Assembly (NCBI RefSeq): GCF_039539605.1
Contig: NZ_BAABDL010000112.1
Location: 1 to 45,973, forward strand
Direction: 5' to 3'
Length of the DNA stretch: 45,973 nucleotides
From: Amphibacillus indicireducens
GTDB lineage: Bacteria; Bacillota; Bacilli; Bacillales; Amphibacillaceae
Each line of letters opens with the position of its first letter. Within the stretch, counting starts at the first letter, position 1. Of this stretch, positions 1 to 7,927 are shown one piece after another. Made by a program: the position numbers and the translations under genes. The notes beneath the pieces were generated by a model, which was not told the origin of the DNA, did no database searches, and was given only the letters and a program-made list of their open reading frames with translations.

Positions 1-289
1 ACCAGATGGTAAAATTTAACTCACAGTTTGAGCAAGTAATATGCATTTAAATAAATTTACTCTTCATAGCTATGGTAATACAATAATACTTGATATTTTT
101 CCATTTTTAATAACCACCTATTTGTCGTATTTGCAAGATACGGTTTCAGGTGTCAACATCGATCTCTTGCAACTGTTAATTATAAATTGTTCGCTTGACT
201 ATTTCAACCTTTTGGTTTTTAAAGTCTGAATTTTTCAAGCTTGCATTATTGGACAAGACTCGATAAGCTTTTAAAAAGGAAGTGATGAA
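1..289. other. Upstream non-coding stretch
   Basis: I see no gene I can support here. A 62-codon open frame at 41-229 has no ribosome binding site and reads as random hydrophobic sequence. A short inverted repeat (CGTAT/ATACG) lies near 127-143. The end of the stretch holds the AAAAAGGAAG ribosome binding site of the next gene. Any promoter for that gene should be in this stretch, but none is clear. Confidence 0.4.
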
Positions 290-592
290 ATGAATCGTAG
301 TGAACGTGATCAATACATTATTGAACGTTATCAGGCTGGTGAAGCTGAAATGATTTTATTGTTTGTCGAGTGGTGTCATCATCATAAATTAGACCCGTTA
401 GAGATTTATCGTGAAGCTTATCCGAATCAAGAGCTTCCAGAGAACTTAATTGAAATCAATCAAGATAAGCTCGAATCAAACGATACATTTGAGCTAGAAA
501 CAGCATTATTATTAGATGTTTTGCAACTATACGGCAACGATGATTTGGCTTTTGTTGTGTCTAATTATGCTGAAAAACTATCGAAGAAGTAG
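290..592 (+). CDS. Small hypothetical protein, 100 aa
   Basis: I do not recognise this protein. It is a soluble, acidic protein of 100 residues with no signal peptide or membrane segment and no cysteine except Cys29. The N-terminal half has a hydrophobic stretch followed by a Cys-His-His-His cluster around residues 29-32. The C-terminal half looks helical (ELETALLLDVLQLYG). The start is well supported by AAAAAGGAAGTG a few bases upstream of ATG. The stop is 16 bases before the next gene, an ElaA-type acetyltransferase, so the two are probably one transcript. Real coding status is likely from the ribosome binding site and normal codon use. Function is unknown. Confidence 0.7.
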   Translation: MNRSERDQYIIERYQAGEAEMILLFVEWCHHHKLDPLEIYREAYPNQELPENLIEINQDKLESNDTFELETALLLDVLQLYGNDDLAFVVSNYAEKLSKK

Positions 593-608
593 AGAGGTTG
601 AATCAATC

Positions 609-1049
609 ATGTGGCAGTTGAAAAAATTTCAGCAATTGGAGCTAGAAGAACTTTATCAAATTTTAAAAAATAGGGTCGATATTTTTGTTGTTGAACAGGA
701 GTGTGCTTATCCTGAAATCGATGGGATCGACCCGAAATGCTATCATTTATTTAAAAAAGATCAAGCTGAGATTGTTGCATATGCGCGTCTTGTTCCTAAG
801 GGAATCCTTTATGATCAACCGGCAATTGGCCGAATCATTGTCAATCAAGCGTACCGAAAGCATGGCTATGGGCGTGAGTTGATCGATCAAGCGATAAACA
901 TTATTATTGAAGATTGGTCTGAAGCTAAAATCAAGCTTCAAGGCCAAACATATTTACGTGAGTTTTACCAATCATTTGGCTTTAAAGAAATTTCAGAGCC
1001 TTATTTGGAAGATGGCATCCCTCATGTTGATATGATCTACAAAAAATAA
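609..1049 (+). CDS. GNAT family N-acetyltransferase, ElaA-like
   Basis: Predicted acetyl-CoA-dependent N-acetyltransferase of 146 aa. The N-terminal pattern MWQLKKFQQLELEELYQIL followed by RVDIFVVEQECAYPEIDG is typical of the ElaA subgroup of GNAT proteins. The acetyl-CoA loop is visible as IGRIIVNQAYRKHGYGRELI, containing the R-x-x-G-x-G motif. The open frame extends upstream to 516, but that extension overlaps the previous gene. ATG 609 has GAGAGG about ten bases upstream and gives the usual family length, so I use it. The substrate is not known for this subgroup. It probably shares a transcript with the 100-aa protein upstream and faces the HtrB-like gene tail to tail. Confidence 0.88.
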   Translation: MWQLKKFQQLELEELYQILKNRVDIFVVEQECAYPEIDGIDPKCYHLFKKDQAEIVAYARLVPKGILYDQPAIGRIIVNQAYRKHGYGRELIDQAINIIIEDWSEAKIKLQGQTYLREFYQSFGFKEISEPYLEDGIPHVDMIYKK

Positions 1050-1073
1050 CCCCCTCTATGGCACAAGAGGGGG
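1050..1073. terminator. Stem-loop terminator between convergent genes
   Basis: CCCCCTCT (1050-1057) pairs with AGAGGGGG (1066-1073) across an 8-base loop. On the minus strand the hairpin is followed by GTTATTTTTT, so it fits a Rho-independent terminator for the htrB-like transcript. On the plus strand it follows the acetyltransferase stop directly but has no U tract. Confidence 0.7.
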
Positions 1074-1144
1074 GCTGCTAATGATTAATCATAAAACGTT
1101 AGGGGTATAGAGGATCGCAATCATTAGCAATTTTTATATTAAAC

Positions 1145-1170
1145 TCATGAGAAATCATAGTTTCTCATGA
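1145..1170. other. Inverted repeat downstream of htrB-like gene
   Basis: TCATGAGAAA (1145-1154) and TTTCTCATGA (1161-1170) form a perfect 10-bp stem with a 6-base loop just 3' of the minus-strand protease gene. Only a weak T-rich stretch follows on that strand. It may be a first, weaker terminator or an RNA-stabilising 3' hairpin. Confidence 0.45.
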
Positions 1171-1182
1171 AAGGAACCTGAA

Positions 1183-2472
1183 TTACTCACCTTGTAAAAC
1201 AAATTCGGTTTCTTGCAATTCGCCGTCACGATAATAACTAATCGTAACGGATTCTCCGATCGTTGTTTTACGATAGAGGTACTGTCTAAGATCTAGCATA
1301 TTATTAATTGGCTGATCATCTAGAGCTATGACAACATCATAAACCTGTAGTCCAGCTTGATCTGCAGATGAACCTGGATGAACTTCAGCAATGACGATGC
1401 CGTCGGTTACTTCAGTAGGATCAAGTTTTAGTGTTCGACTAATGTGTTGTGGTGGGACTTGAGAAAAGTTAATCGCACTAATCCCCATAAATGGTCGCGT
1501 GACAGCACCGTTTGTTTCTAGCTGCTCGATAATCGGTAGCGCTTCATCAATTGGAATCGCAAAACCAATTCCCTCGATAGCATGTGAAGCGATCTTCATT
1601 GAGTTAATGCCAATCAATTGACCGGCTGAGTTGATCAATGCCCCCCCACTATTACCAGGGTTAATCGCCGCGTCTGTTTGAATCACATCGATATTCCAGT
1701 CTGGTGTTCCATCATTGTTAATGTCAATTTCGATTGAACGATCAAGCCCACTAATGATTCCTTTTGTGACTGTACCAGCAAATTCTGTTCCTAGTGGGTT
1801 CCCGATTGCAATCGCAGGTTCACCTACAATAAGTTCTGAAGAGTTACCAAATTCAGCTACTGTATCAACATATTGAGCGTCAATTGACAGTACGGCTAAA
1901 TCGGTTAATTCATCTTGACCAAGTAAATTCGCCTCAACGTGTTCGCCATCGGATAGAATGACTTCGATTTGGTTAGCGCCATCAATGACATGTTGGTTTG
2001 TGACGACATAGGCGAGGTCGCCTTCAACTTTATAGATCACACCTGACCCAGTCCCAGCGTCAACACTGTCAGACCAGAGGCTAAATGATTGTAAGTTTGA
2101 CACACCGACGACTGCACCAGCAACGTCGCTCAATAGTTCAGAAGGGACACCATCTCCGTGTCCAGCTGTTTGAATAATTGGTGCTCTTGGTGTTTCAGTT
2201 TGAGTCACCTCATTAGTTGGAATCAACTGCTCAATTGGAATCACACCGGTATAAAGTAGTAAAAATCCAAAGACCGCAACGGTAAGTCCTCCGATAATCC
2301 CACTTAACCACACTTTCCAAATATCTGATTTAACAGGTTTGTGTTGATTCTGACTGTCGTTATTATGATTAGGTGGAATCGGCGTTGGTTGCTGATTTTG
2401 ATTAGATTCAGAGAAATTATAAAATGTTTTTTCCTCATCTTGCTTTGTTTGATTTTGATTAAATTCGTCCAT
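1183..2472 (-). CDS. htrB: Membrane-anchored HtrA/DegP-type serine protease, HtrB-like
   Basis: Surface quality-control protease that degrades misfolded exported proteins. The 429-aa product has a polar, Gln/Asn-rich cytoplasmic N-terminus (1-52), one membrane segment (about 54-78), a trypsin-like domain (about 110-315) and one PDZ domain (about 325-425). The catalytic triad is His161 (TNQHV), Asp191 (TDLAVL) and Ser275 (NPGNSGGAL). The ATG is preceded by GAAAGGAG on the minus strand. It diverges from a response regulator/kinase pair that resembles CssR-CssS. This is the arrangement of htrB (yvtA) and cssRS in B. subtilis, where CssR induces the protease under secretion stress. The paralogues HtrA and HtrC cannot be fully excluded by sequence reading alone; the neighbourhood argues for HtrB. 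Confidence 0.9.
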   Translation of the reverse strand: MDEFNQNQTKQDEEKTFYNFSESNQNQQPTPIPPNHNNDSQNQHKPVKSDIWKVWLSGIIGGLTVAVFGFLLLYTGVIPIEQLIPTNEVTQTETPRAPIIQTAGHGDGVPSELLSDVAGAVVGVSNLQSFSLWSDSVDAGTGSGVIYKVEGDLAYVVTNQHVIDGANQIEVILSDGEHVEANLLGQDELTDLAVLSIDAQYVDTVAEFGNSSELIVGEPAIAIGNPLGTEFAGTVTKGIISGLDRSIEIDINNDGTPDWNIDVIQTDAAINPGNSGGALINSAGQLIGINSMKIASHAIEGIGFAIPIDEALPIIEQLETNGAVTRPFMGISAINFSQVPPQHISRTLKLDPTEVTDGIVIAEVHPGSSADQAGLQVYDVVIALDDQPINNMLDLRQYLYRKTTIGESVTISYYRDGELQETEFVLQGE

Positions 2473-2517
2473 TCCGATTACTCCTTTCGATATCTTTTGA
2501 AATTCGTTGGTGTTGCT

Positions 2518-2535
2518 TTATACTAAATAGTATAA
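2518..2535. promoter_or_regulatory. Palindrome in htrB/cssR divergent region
   Basis: TTATACT (2518-2524) and AGTATAA (2529-2535) are perfect inverted arms around AAAT. The left arm read on the minus strand includes TATAAA and the right arm TATACT, so the palindrome overlaps possible -10 elements of the htrB-like gene. No good -35 is found upstream on that strand, which fits an activator-dependent promoter. CssR is the obvious candidate regulator, but that is inference from position. Confidence 0.45.
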
Positions 2536-2590
2536 CGAGTAGCTTTGGCAAACATTCGGAAAAATTGTGAAAAAAGTATGGAAGATCGAG

Positions 2591-2599
2591 TGTTATAAT
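2591..2599 (+). promoter_or_regulatory. Extended -10 promoter of cssRS
   Basis: TGTTATAAT is an exact extended -10 element (TG-n-TATAAT) 41 bases before the cssR start. No convincing -35 lies at 16-18 bp spacing, as is common for extended -10 promoters. Confidence 0.6.
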
Positions 2600-2639
2600 C
2601 GTATTCTATCAAGAGAAATTGAATCAGGAGGCGATCAGT

Positions 2640-3338
2640 ATGTCCCAGCATATTTATATTGTTGAAGATGATCCAAATATTAGAAATATTGTCTCTGCAT
2701 ATTTGAAGCAAGAAAATTTCACCCTAACGATGGTCGATAATGCTGAAGAAGCATGGGAAATGGCACGTGATGGTCACCCGGATATGTGGATTCTAGACAT
2801 TATGTTACCAGGAATGAACGGCTATGATTTATGCAAAAAAATTAGGCAGGAAAGTGAAGTGCCAATTATAATTATTTCTGCTAAAGATGAAGAAGTCGAT
2901 AAAATATTAGGGTTAGAGCTAGGTAGTGATGATTACTTAACAAAGCCGTTTAGTCCGAGAGAGCTAGTTGCTCGTATTAAGCGTCTATTTAAACGGGTAG
3001 AGATTTATCAAGAACATAAAAAAGCACAAAAAGATCAAGAATATCGTTCAGGTGATTTAATTATTCAAGTAACTAATCGCCGTGTATTTTGGCATGATGA
3101 GGAAATTGAGGTTACAGCAAAAGAGTTTGAATTGCTTTATAGTTTAATGCAAAACCAAAATCGAGCTTTTTCCCGAGAGGAATTATTAACTTTAATTTGG
3201 GGAGAAGATTATTTCGGTAGTGATCGAGCTGTAGATGATTTAGTTAAACGGTTGCGGAAAAAAATCGATGGCTTACCAATTGAAACAGTTTGGGGTTATG
3301 GCTATCGCTTCCGTGATGATCAAGAGGCTAACCAATGA
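2640..3338 (+). CDS. cssR: Two-component response regulator, CssR-like
   Basis: OmpR/PhoB-type DNA-binding response regulator of 232 aa. The receiver domain (about 1-115) shows the acidic pair Glu9-Asp10-Asp11, phospho-acceptor Asp53 in WILDIMLPG, and the Lys of DYLTKPFSPRE. The winged-helix output domain (about 135-230) contains EDYFGSDRAVDDLVKRLRKK, very close to the corresponding CssR segment. An in-frame ATG exists at 2619, but AGGAGG directly precedes ATG 2640, so 2640 is the start. Its stop overlaps the kinase start by 4 bases (ATGA), indicating translational coupling. It diverges from the HtrB-like protease, the expected target of CssR in the secretion-stress response. Confidence 0.88.
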   Translation: MSQHIYIVEDDPNIRNIVSAYLKQENFTLTMVDNAEEAWEMARDGHPDMWILDIMLPGMNGYDLCKKIRQESEVPIIIISAKDEEVDKILGLELGSDDYLTKPFSPRELVARIKRLFKRVEIYQEHKKAQKDQEYRSGDLIIQVTNRRVFWHDEEIEVTAKEFELLYSLMQNQNRAFSREELLTLIWGEDYFGSDRAVDDLVKRLRKKIDGLPIETVWGYGYRFRDDQEANQ

Positions 3339-4654
3339 GGCTCCAAACTCAACTCACGTTAGCTTTCACAACCCTACTTGTGATTACGATGACAATTGTG
3401 TCAATTACGATTCATTCATTACTATTAAATGTGTTGATTCAAAATGAAAAAGATCAATTACAAGATAAAGGTGAGATGCTGTCACAATTTTTATTTAGTG
3501 AAGTAATGCCAAGTAATTTTTCCCACTGGCTTAGCGATGAAGAGTTATATTTATTTGTTTATAACCGTGCGCTTGATCGGGTCATGCTTTATTCAAGTTC
3601 ACTTGATCTTGATTTAATTCATGAATGGGTCGACAGTTATGACCTGACGCAGGAGGAGCAACCCCTATGGTTCGATGGCGAAAATCAATATGTTGTATCG
3701 ACGCTGTCAATTTATCCTGGATTGTTAGATCAAGAAATGGTCTTAATCACACCGCTTGGTCATATTCAAGAGGTGCAACAGATCTTTTTTAATCGGTTAA
3801 TGATTGTCTTCTTAATCGGTATGTTAGTGATTATTGTTTTGACGCATTACTTAACGCATCGATTGGTTACGCCGTTAACGCAACTAAAATTTCAGCTTAA
3901 ACGGATTGAAAAACGTCAATTTGATCAAATTAAACGGGTCAAAGCAACGGGAGAGATTAAAGAAGTTGAGAAAAGTGTGATTGACATGGCAACAGAATTG
4001 CAACGCTATATGAAAACACAACAGCAGTTTTTCCAAAATGCAAGTCATGAACTGAAAACCCCACTAATGACCATCCAAGGCTATGCCGAGGGAATTAAGG
4101 ATGGTGTATTTAGAGGGGACGAATCAGAGCGTGGGCTTGAAGTGATCATTGCCGAAATTGGCCGTCTAAAAAAAATTATTAACGAAATGATTTTATTAGC
4201 CAAGTTAGATAGTAATGAGATTATTTATCACGAAGGAAAACTTTATCTCAGTGAATTGGTGCAGTCAACTGTTGACCGAGCACTTCCAATTGCAAGGGAG
4301 CAATCGATCGCACTCACATATCAGATCTCTACAGAGGCGATCATTCAAGTTGATCAAGAAAAAATGCTTCAAGCCATGTTAAATATAGTGATGAATGCCA
4401 TTCGTCATGCGAAAGAACAAGTCAATATTCAAGTTGTCAATAATGATGATCGATTAGAAATTATTTTTGACGATGATGGCCCAGGTGTTGATCATGCACT
4501 TATGCCACATCTATTTGATCGTTTTATCAAAGGGAAAGACGGTGAAACTGGACTTGGTTTGGCGATATCAAGAGCAATTGTGGAACGCTCAAATGGAACG
4601 ATTCGGGTTGAAGATTCACCATTAGGCGGTGCACGTTTCATTATTACTTTTTAA
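3335..4654 (+). CDS. cssS: Sensor histidine kinase, CssS-like
   Basis: Membrane sensor kinase of 439 aa. Membrane segments lie at about 7-30 and 152-172 and flank an extracytoplasmic sensor region of about 120 residues. A HAMP-like linker follows (173-225). The phospho-acceptor is His238 in NASHELKTPLMTIQGYAEGI. The ATP-binding domain shows the N box (MNAIRHA), the G1 box (DDDGPGVD) and GLGLAISRAIVE. It is co-transcribed with the regulator upstream through a 4-base overlap. The IKDG-x-F sequence after the H box resembles CssS. The role inferred from neighbourhood is sensing of misfolded secreted proteins and phosphorylation of CssR. Confidence 0.86.
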   Translation: MRLQTQLTLAFTTLLVITMTIVSITIHSLLLNVLIQNEKDQLQDKGEMLSQFLFSEVMPSNFSHWLSDEELYLFVYNRALDRVMLYSSSLDLDLIHEWVDSYDLTQEEQPLWFDGENQYVVSTLSIYPGLLDQEMVLITPLGHIQEVQQIFFNRLMIVFLIGMLVIIVLTHYLTHRLVTPLTQLKFQLKRIEKRQFDQIKRVKATGEIKEVEKSVIDMATELQRYMKTQQQFFQNASHELKTPLMTIQGYAEGIKDGVFRGDESERGLEVIIAEIGRLKKIINEMILLAKLDSNEIIYHEGKLYLSELVQSTVDRALPIAREQSIALTYQISTEAIIQVDQEKMLQAMLNIVMNAIRHAKEQVNIQVVNNDDRLEIIFDDDGPGVDHALMPHLFDRFIKGKDGETGLGLAISRAIVERSNGTIRVEDSPLGGARFIITF

Positions 4655-4690
4655 ATTTACAAAAAAAACTATCCTTCACTACTAGAGGTG

Positions 4691-4699
4691 TGCTATAAT
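4691..4699 (+). promoter_or_regulatory. Extended -10 promoter of typA
   Basis: TGCTATAAT is a perfect extended -10 (TG-n-TATAAT) 52 bases before the typA start. The nearest -35-like hexamer (TTCACT, 4675-4680) is too close at 13 bp, so the extended -10 is probably the main determinant. Confidence 0.65.
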
Positions 4700-4750
4700 A
4701 ACCCAGTTGTCTAGCACGCAGGCTCACAAGAAAGAGGAGAGGTAAAAAGT

Positions 4751-6577
4751 ATGTCATTAAGAGAAGATATTCGTAATATTGCTATTATTGCTCACGTTGA
4801 TCATGGTAAAACAACTTTAGTCGATCAATTGCTTCGCGCTTCAGGGACTTTTGCGGATCATGAACAAGTTGAAGACCGGATGATGGACTCAGATGATATT
4901 GAACGTGAACGTGGTATTACGATTTTAGCAAAGAACACCGCGATTCAATATGAAGATACGCGGATAAATATATTAGACACACCAGGCCACGCTGATTTCG
5001 GTGGCGAGGTTGAACGGATTTTAAAAATGGTCGATGGTGTATTACTCGTTGTTGACGCTTATGAAGGATGTATGCCACAAACTCGGTTTGTTCTAAAAAA
5101 GGCACTTGATCAGAAGTTAACGCCAATTGTTGTGTTGAACAAGGTTGATCGTCCGAACGCCCGTCCTGATTTTGTTGTCGATCAAGTGTTAGATTTATTC
5201 ATTGAACTCGGTGCGGATGATGAACAACTTGAATTCCCTGTCTTATATGCATCTGCTATTAATGGAACATCAGGGGAAACCCCAGATGAGCAACACCAAT
5301 CGATGGATGTTGTTTTTGATACGATTATTAGCCATATTCCAGCACCAATTGATAATCGCGAAGAGGCTTTACAATTACAAATTACTTTACTCGACTACAA
5401 TGCTTTCGTCGGTCGGATCGGGATTGGACGAATCGCTCGCGGTAGCATTAAAGTCGGTCAACAAGTGACTGTTATGAAAGGGAATGGAGAAAGAAAACAA
5501 TTCCGCGTCACAAAAATGTTTGGCTTTTTAGGCTTGAAGCGAACTGAAATTAAACAAGCTTATGCGGGAGACATTGTTGCACTATCGGGGTTAGAGGATA
5601 TTAACGTTGGTGAAACGATTTGTCCGGTTGGTCAGGAAGAGGCATTGCCACTCCTGCATATCGATGAGCCAACATTACAAATGACTTTTGTCGTTAATAA
5701 TAGTCCGTTTGCCGGTAAGGAAGGTAAATACATTACATCGAGAAGAATTAAAGAACGTCTAATGACTCAATTAGAGACAGATGTTAGCTTACGTGTTGAT
5801 CCAACAGATTCACCGGATGCGTGGATTGTTTCTGGTCGAGGTGAGCTTCATTTATCGATTCTTGTTGAAAATATGCGTAGAGAAGGTTTTGAACTACAAT
5901 TATCAAAGCCTGAAGTTATTATTAAAGAAATCGATGGTGTCAAACATGAACCGATGGAGCATGTGCAAATTGATGTCCCTGAAGAATTTACCGGAACAAT
6001 CATTGAAACAATGGGTTCGCGTAAGGCTGAAATGCTCGACATGCAAAGCCAAGGCAATGGTCAGGTTCGGTTAGAATTCCGAATTCCTTCACGTGGTCTG
6101 ATCGGTTATTCGACAGAGTTTATGACCCAAACACGCGGTTACGGCATTATCAATCATACATTTGATCGCTACGCACCAGTTACTCCAGGTCAAATTGGTG
6201 GTCGTCGCCAAGGTGTGCTTGTGGCTTTAGAAAACGGAAAAACATCGACCTATGGAATCATGCAGCTTGAAGACCGAGGTACAATTTTCGTTGAGCCTGG
6301 TACAGAAGTATACGCTGGGATGATTGTTGGTGAGCATAATCGAGAAAATGATCTAACGGTTAATCTTACTAGAGAAAAACATTTGACCAATATTCGTTCA
6401 GCGAATAAAGATCAGACGGCAACAATCCGAAAAACGCGGACGATGTCATTAGAAGAAGCAATTCAATATTTAAATGATGATGAATACTGTGAAGTCACAC
6501 CGGAATCGATCCGTTTACGGAAGAAAATTTTAAATAAGAGTGAACGTGAAAAAGCAGCAAAAAAGAAAAATGATTAA
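4751..6577 (+). CDS. typA: Ribosome-associated translational GTPase TypA/BipA
   Basis: Translation-factor GTPase of 608 aa related to EF-G and LepA. It binds the ribosome and is needed for growth under cold and other stress. The G domain has the G1 motif AHVDHGKTTL (about 14-23), RGITI in switch I, DTPGHADF (G3) and NKVD (G4). It is followed by domains II, III and V and the BipA-specific C-terminal domain, ending in a Lys-rich tail. The length matches the family. AAGAGGAGAGG lies just upstream of ATG 4751. The gene has its own promoter and a strong terminator, so it is a single-gene transcript. Confidence 0.97.
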   Translation: MSLREDIRNIAIIAHVDHGKTTLVDQLLRASGTFADHEQVEDRMMDSDDIERERGITILAKNTAIQYEDTRINILDTPGHADFGGEVERILKMVDGVLLVVDAYEGCMPQTRFVLKKALDQKLTPIVVLNKVDRPNARPDFVVDQVLDLFIELGADDEQLEFPVLYASAINGTSGETPDEQHQSMDVVFDTIISHIPAPIDNREEALQLQITLLDYNAFVGRIGIGRIARGSIKVGQQVTVMKGNGERKQFRVTKMFGFLGLKRTEIKQAYAGDIVALSGLEDINVGETICPVGQEEALPLLHIDEPTLQMTFVVNNSPFAGKEGKYITSRRIKERLMTQLETDVSLRVDPTDSPDAWIVSGRGELHLSILVENMRREGFELQLSKPEVIIKEIDGVKHEPMEHVQIDVPEEFTGTIIETMGSRKAEMLDMQSQGNGQVRLEFRIPSRGLIGYSTEFMTQTRGYGIINHTFDRYAPVTPGQIGGRRQGVLVALENGKTSTYGIMQLEDRGTIFVEPGTEVYAGMIVGEHNRENDLTVNLTREKHLTNIRSANKDQTATIRKTRTMSLEEAIQYLNDDEYCEVTPESIRLRKKILNKSEREKAAKKKND

Positions 6578-6585
6578 TTGATAGG

Positions 6586-6620
6586 AAAACAGTGATGAAA
6601 TTTTTATCACTGTTTTTTTT
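6586..6620 (+). terminator. Rho-independent terminator of typA
   Basis: AAAACAGTGAT (6586-6596) pairs with ATCACTGTTTT (6606-6616) and is followed by an uninterrupted T run to 6620. Confidence 0.9.
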
Positions 6621-6624
6621 GATG

Positions 6625-6756
6625 AACTTGAGAGCATTTCACGCAACTTGAGAGCATTTTGCGTAACTTGAGAGCATTTCACGTAACTTGAGAGCATTTC
6701 GCGCAACTTGAGAGCATTTCACGCAACTTGAGAGCATTTCGCGTAACTTGAGAGCA
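6625..6756. repeat. 20-bp tandem repeat, six full and one partial copy
   Basis: Six head-to-tail copies of AACTTGAGAGCATTTCRCGY (R = A or G, Y = C or T, with one C-to-T change) start at 6625, 6645, 6665, 6685, 6705 and 6725. A 12-base partial copy starts at 6745. Variation is limited to the last few positions of each unit. The period is not a multiple of three, so the array is not a coding repeat. It lies between the typA terminator and the pstS control region. Confidence 0.95.
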
Positions 6757-6848
6757 AATACAGAATTGATTTTCTGTTTGGAAAACCCGAACATAATTAA
6801 AGCAAATCACTTCTTTTATTAATCAATTTACATAGAATAAGATAGTAA

Positions 6849-6909
6849 TTTACACAATCGTAACAATTTCTTTACGATTACTTTATAGTTCATTAACACT
6901 AACTTAAAA
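6849..6909 (+). promoter_or_regulatory. PhoP (Pho) box array upstream of pstS
   Basis: Six TT(A/T/C)ACA-like hexamers occur at an exact 11-bp period: TTTACA 6849, GTAACA 6860, TTTACG 6871, TTTATA 6882, TTAACA 6893 and TTAAAA 6904. A further TTTACA at 6827 is in the same phase, two periods upstream. Direct TT(A/T/C)ACA repeats with 11-bp periodicity are the known binding pattern of Bacillus PhoP. The array ends just upstream of the -10 element, occupying the -35 region. Confidence 0.85.
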
Positions 6910-6918
6910 CTCACCCTC

Positions 6919-6924
6919 TATACT
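6919..6924 (+). promoter_or_regulatory. Probable -10 element of pstS
   Basis: TATACT stands 47 bases before the pstS start. The -35 region (about 6896-6901) has no TTGACA-like sequence and is covered by the last PhoP boxes, as expected for an activator-dependent promoter. Confidence 0.6.
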
Positions 6925-6970
6925 GATTATTGTAACCAAAATTAATTAAGTGAGAGGGGATTTTTTAAAA

Positions 6971-7879
6971 ATGAAGATGAAGAAGTTTATTTTATTACTA
7001 TTAGTTAGTTTATTTGCAGCAGCTGTACTTGTAGGCTGTGCTGGAGACGATACAGAAGATGCTGGAAATGATAGCCCAGCTGAAGAAGAAGTAGAATCAA
7101 ATGATGATGCAGGTGAAGATGATTCAGCAGAAGAAGCGAGTGCAACTTTAGAAGGTACAATTACAATGGCTGGTTCAACATCCGTTCAACCACTTTCTGA
7201 AGTATTGGCTGGTGTTTTCATGGAAGAACACACAGGTGTTAGATTAGAAGTATCCGGTGGAGGATCAGGTTCAGGTATTACAGCAGCTCAAGAAAATACT
7301 GCAGACTTCGGTGCGGTTTCGCGAGAAGTTAGAGAAGATGAAACAGGAATTCACACATATACAATTGCAATTGATGGAATTGGAATTATTGTTCACCCAG
7401 ATAACGAAGTGAGCGACATAACTGTAGAAGACGTTCAGAAAATTTTTGCTGGTGAGATTACAAATTGGTCAGAAGTCGGTGGAGCTGACGAAAACATCGT
7501 AGTGGTTAGCCGTGAAGAAGGGTCTGGGACTCGTGGTGCATTTGATGACATCGTTTTAGGAGATGCTGCTTTAGTTGATACAGCACTTATCCAAAACTCG
7601 AGTGGATCGGTTAGAGAGTCGGTTGGATCTGAAGCAAACGCAATTGGTTATGTTTCAACTGGTAGTTTAAATGAAGATGTAAAAGCTTTAAGTGTTGGAG
7701 GTGTTGAACCAACTCCAGAAAATATTATTGCTGGTGACTATTCAGTTGCAAGACCATTCAACTATGTGGCAAATAAAGGTGAATCATTATCTGAATTAGC
7801 ACAAGCTTATCTAGACTTCGTTTTAAGTGAAGAAGGACAAGCGATCGTTGAAGAGCAAGGATTTGTAAGAGTTAACTAA
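6971..7879 (+). CDS. pstS: Phosphate-binding lipoprotein PstS
   Basis: High-affinity phosphate-binding protein of the Pst importer, anchored outside the membrane as a lipoprotein. The 302-aa product has a signal peptide (MKMKKFILLLLVSLFAAAV) ending in lipobox LVGC and then a strongly acidic, low-complexity linker of about 50 residues. The PBP-like domain begins at TITMAGSTSVQPLSE. Phosphate-loop features visible are AGSTSVQP, SGGGSGSGI and SREEGSGTRGAF. The open frame begins at GTG 6950, but AGAGGGGA lies inside that extension, so ATG 6971 is the start. It is the first gene of pstSCAB and is preceded by PhoP boxes, so phosphate-starvation induction is expected. Confidence 0.95.
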   Translation: MKMKKFILLLLVSLFAAAVLVGCAGDDTEDAGNDSPAEEEVESNDDAGEDDSAEEASATLEGTITMAGSTSVQPLSEVLAGVFMEEHTGVRLEVSGGGSGSGITAAQENTADFGAVSREVREDETGIHTYTIAIDGIGIIVHPDNEVSDITVEDVQKIFAGEITNWSEVGGADENIVVVSREEGSGTRGAFDDIVLGDAALVDTALIQNSSGSVRESVGSEANAIGYVSTGSLNEDVKALSVGGVEPTPENIIAGDYSVARPFNYVANKGESLSELAQAYLDFVLSEEGQAIVEEQGFVRVN

Positions 7880-7927
7880 GAAATATTTATTATATAATTT
7901 AAATTATCAAACAAACTAGAGATATAA

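Larger units (their letters stand above)
6578..6970. other. typA-pstS intergenic region
   Basis: This gene-free stretch of about 390 bases holds, in order, the typA terminator, the 20-bp tandem repeat array, an A/T-rich spacer, the PhoP box array, the pstS -10 element and the pstS ribosome binding site (AGAGGGGA). No open frame in it is supported. Confidence 0.8.

Noticed and set aside
41..229. 62-codon open frame on the plus strand
   Set aside because: No ribosome binding site before its ATG, random hydrophobic content and no recognisable motif.
1100..1107. SigB-like GGGGTATA on the plus strand
   Set aside because: It points into the 3' end of the htrB-like gene, has no matching -35, and lies between convergent genes.
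2640..4654. PhoP-PhoR as identity of the two-component pair, given the pst operon nearby
   Set aside because: The output domain and the divergent HtrA-type protease fit CssR-CssS; PhoPR is not expected beside htrB.
6625..6756. Possible CRISPR array
   Set aside because: The 20-bp units are directly head to tail with no spacers, and no cas gene is near.
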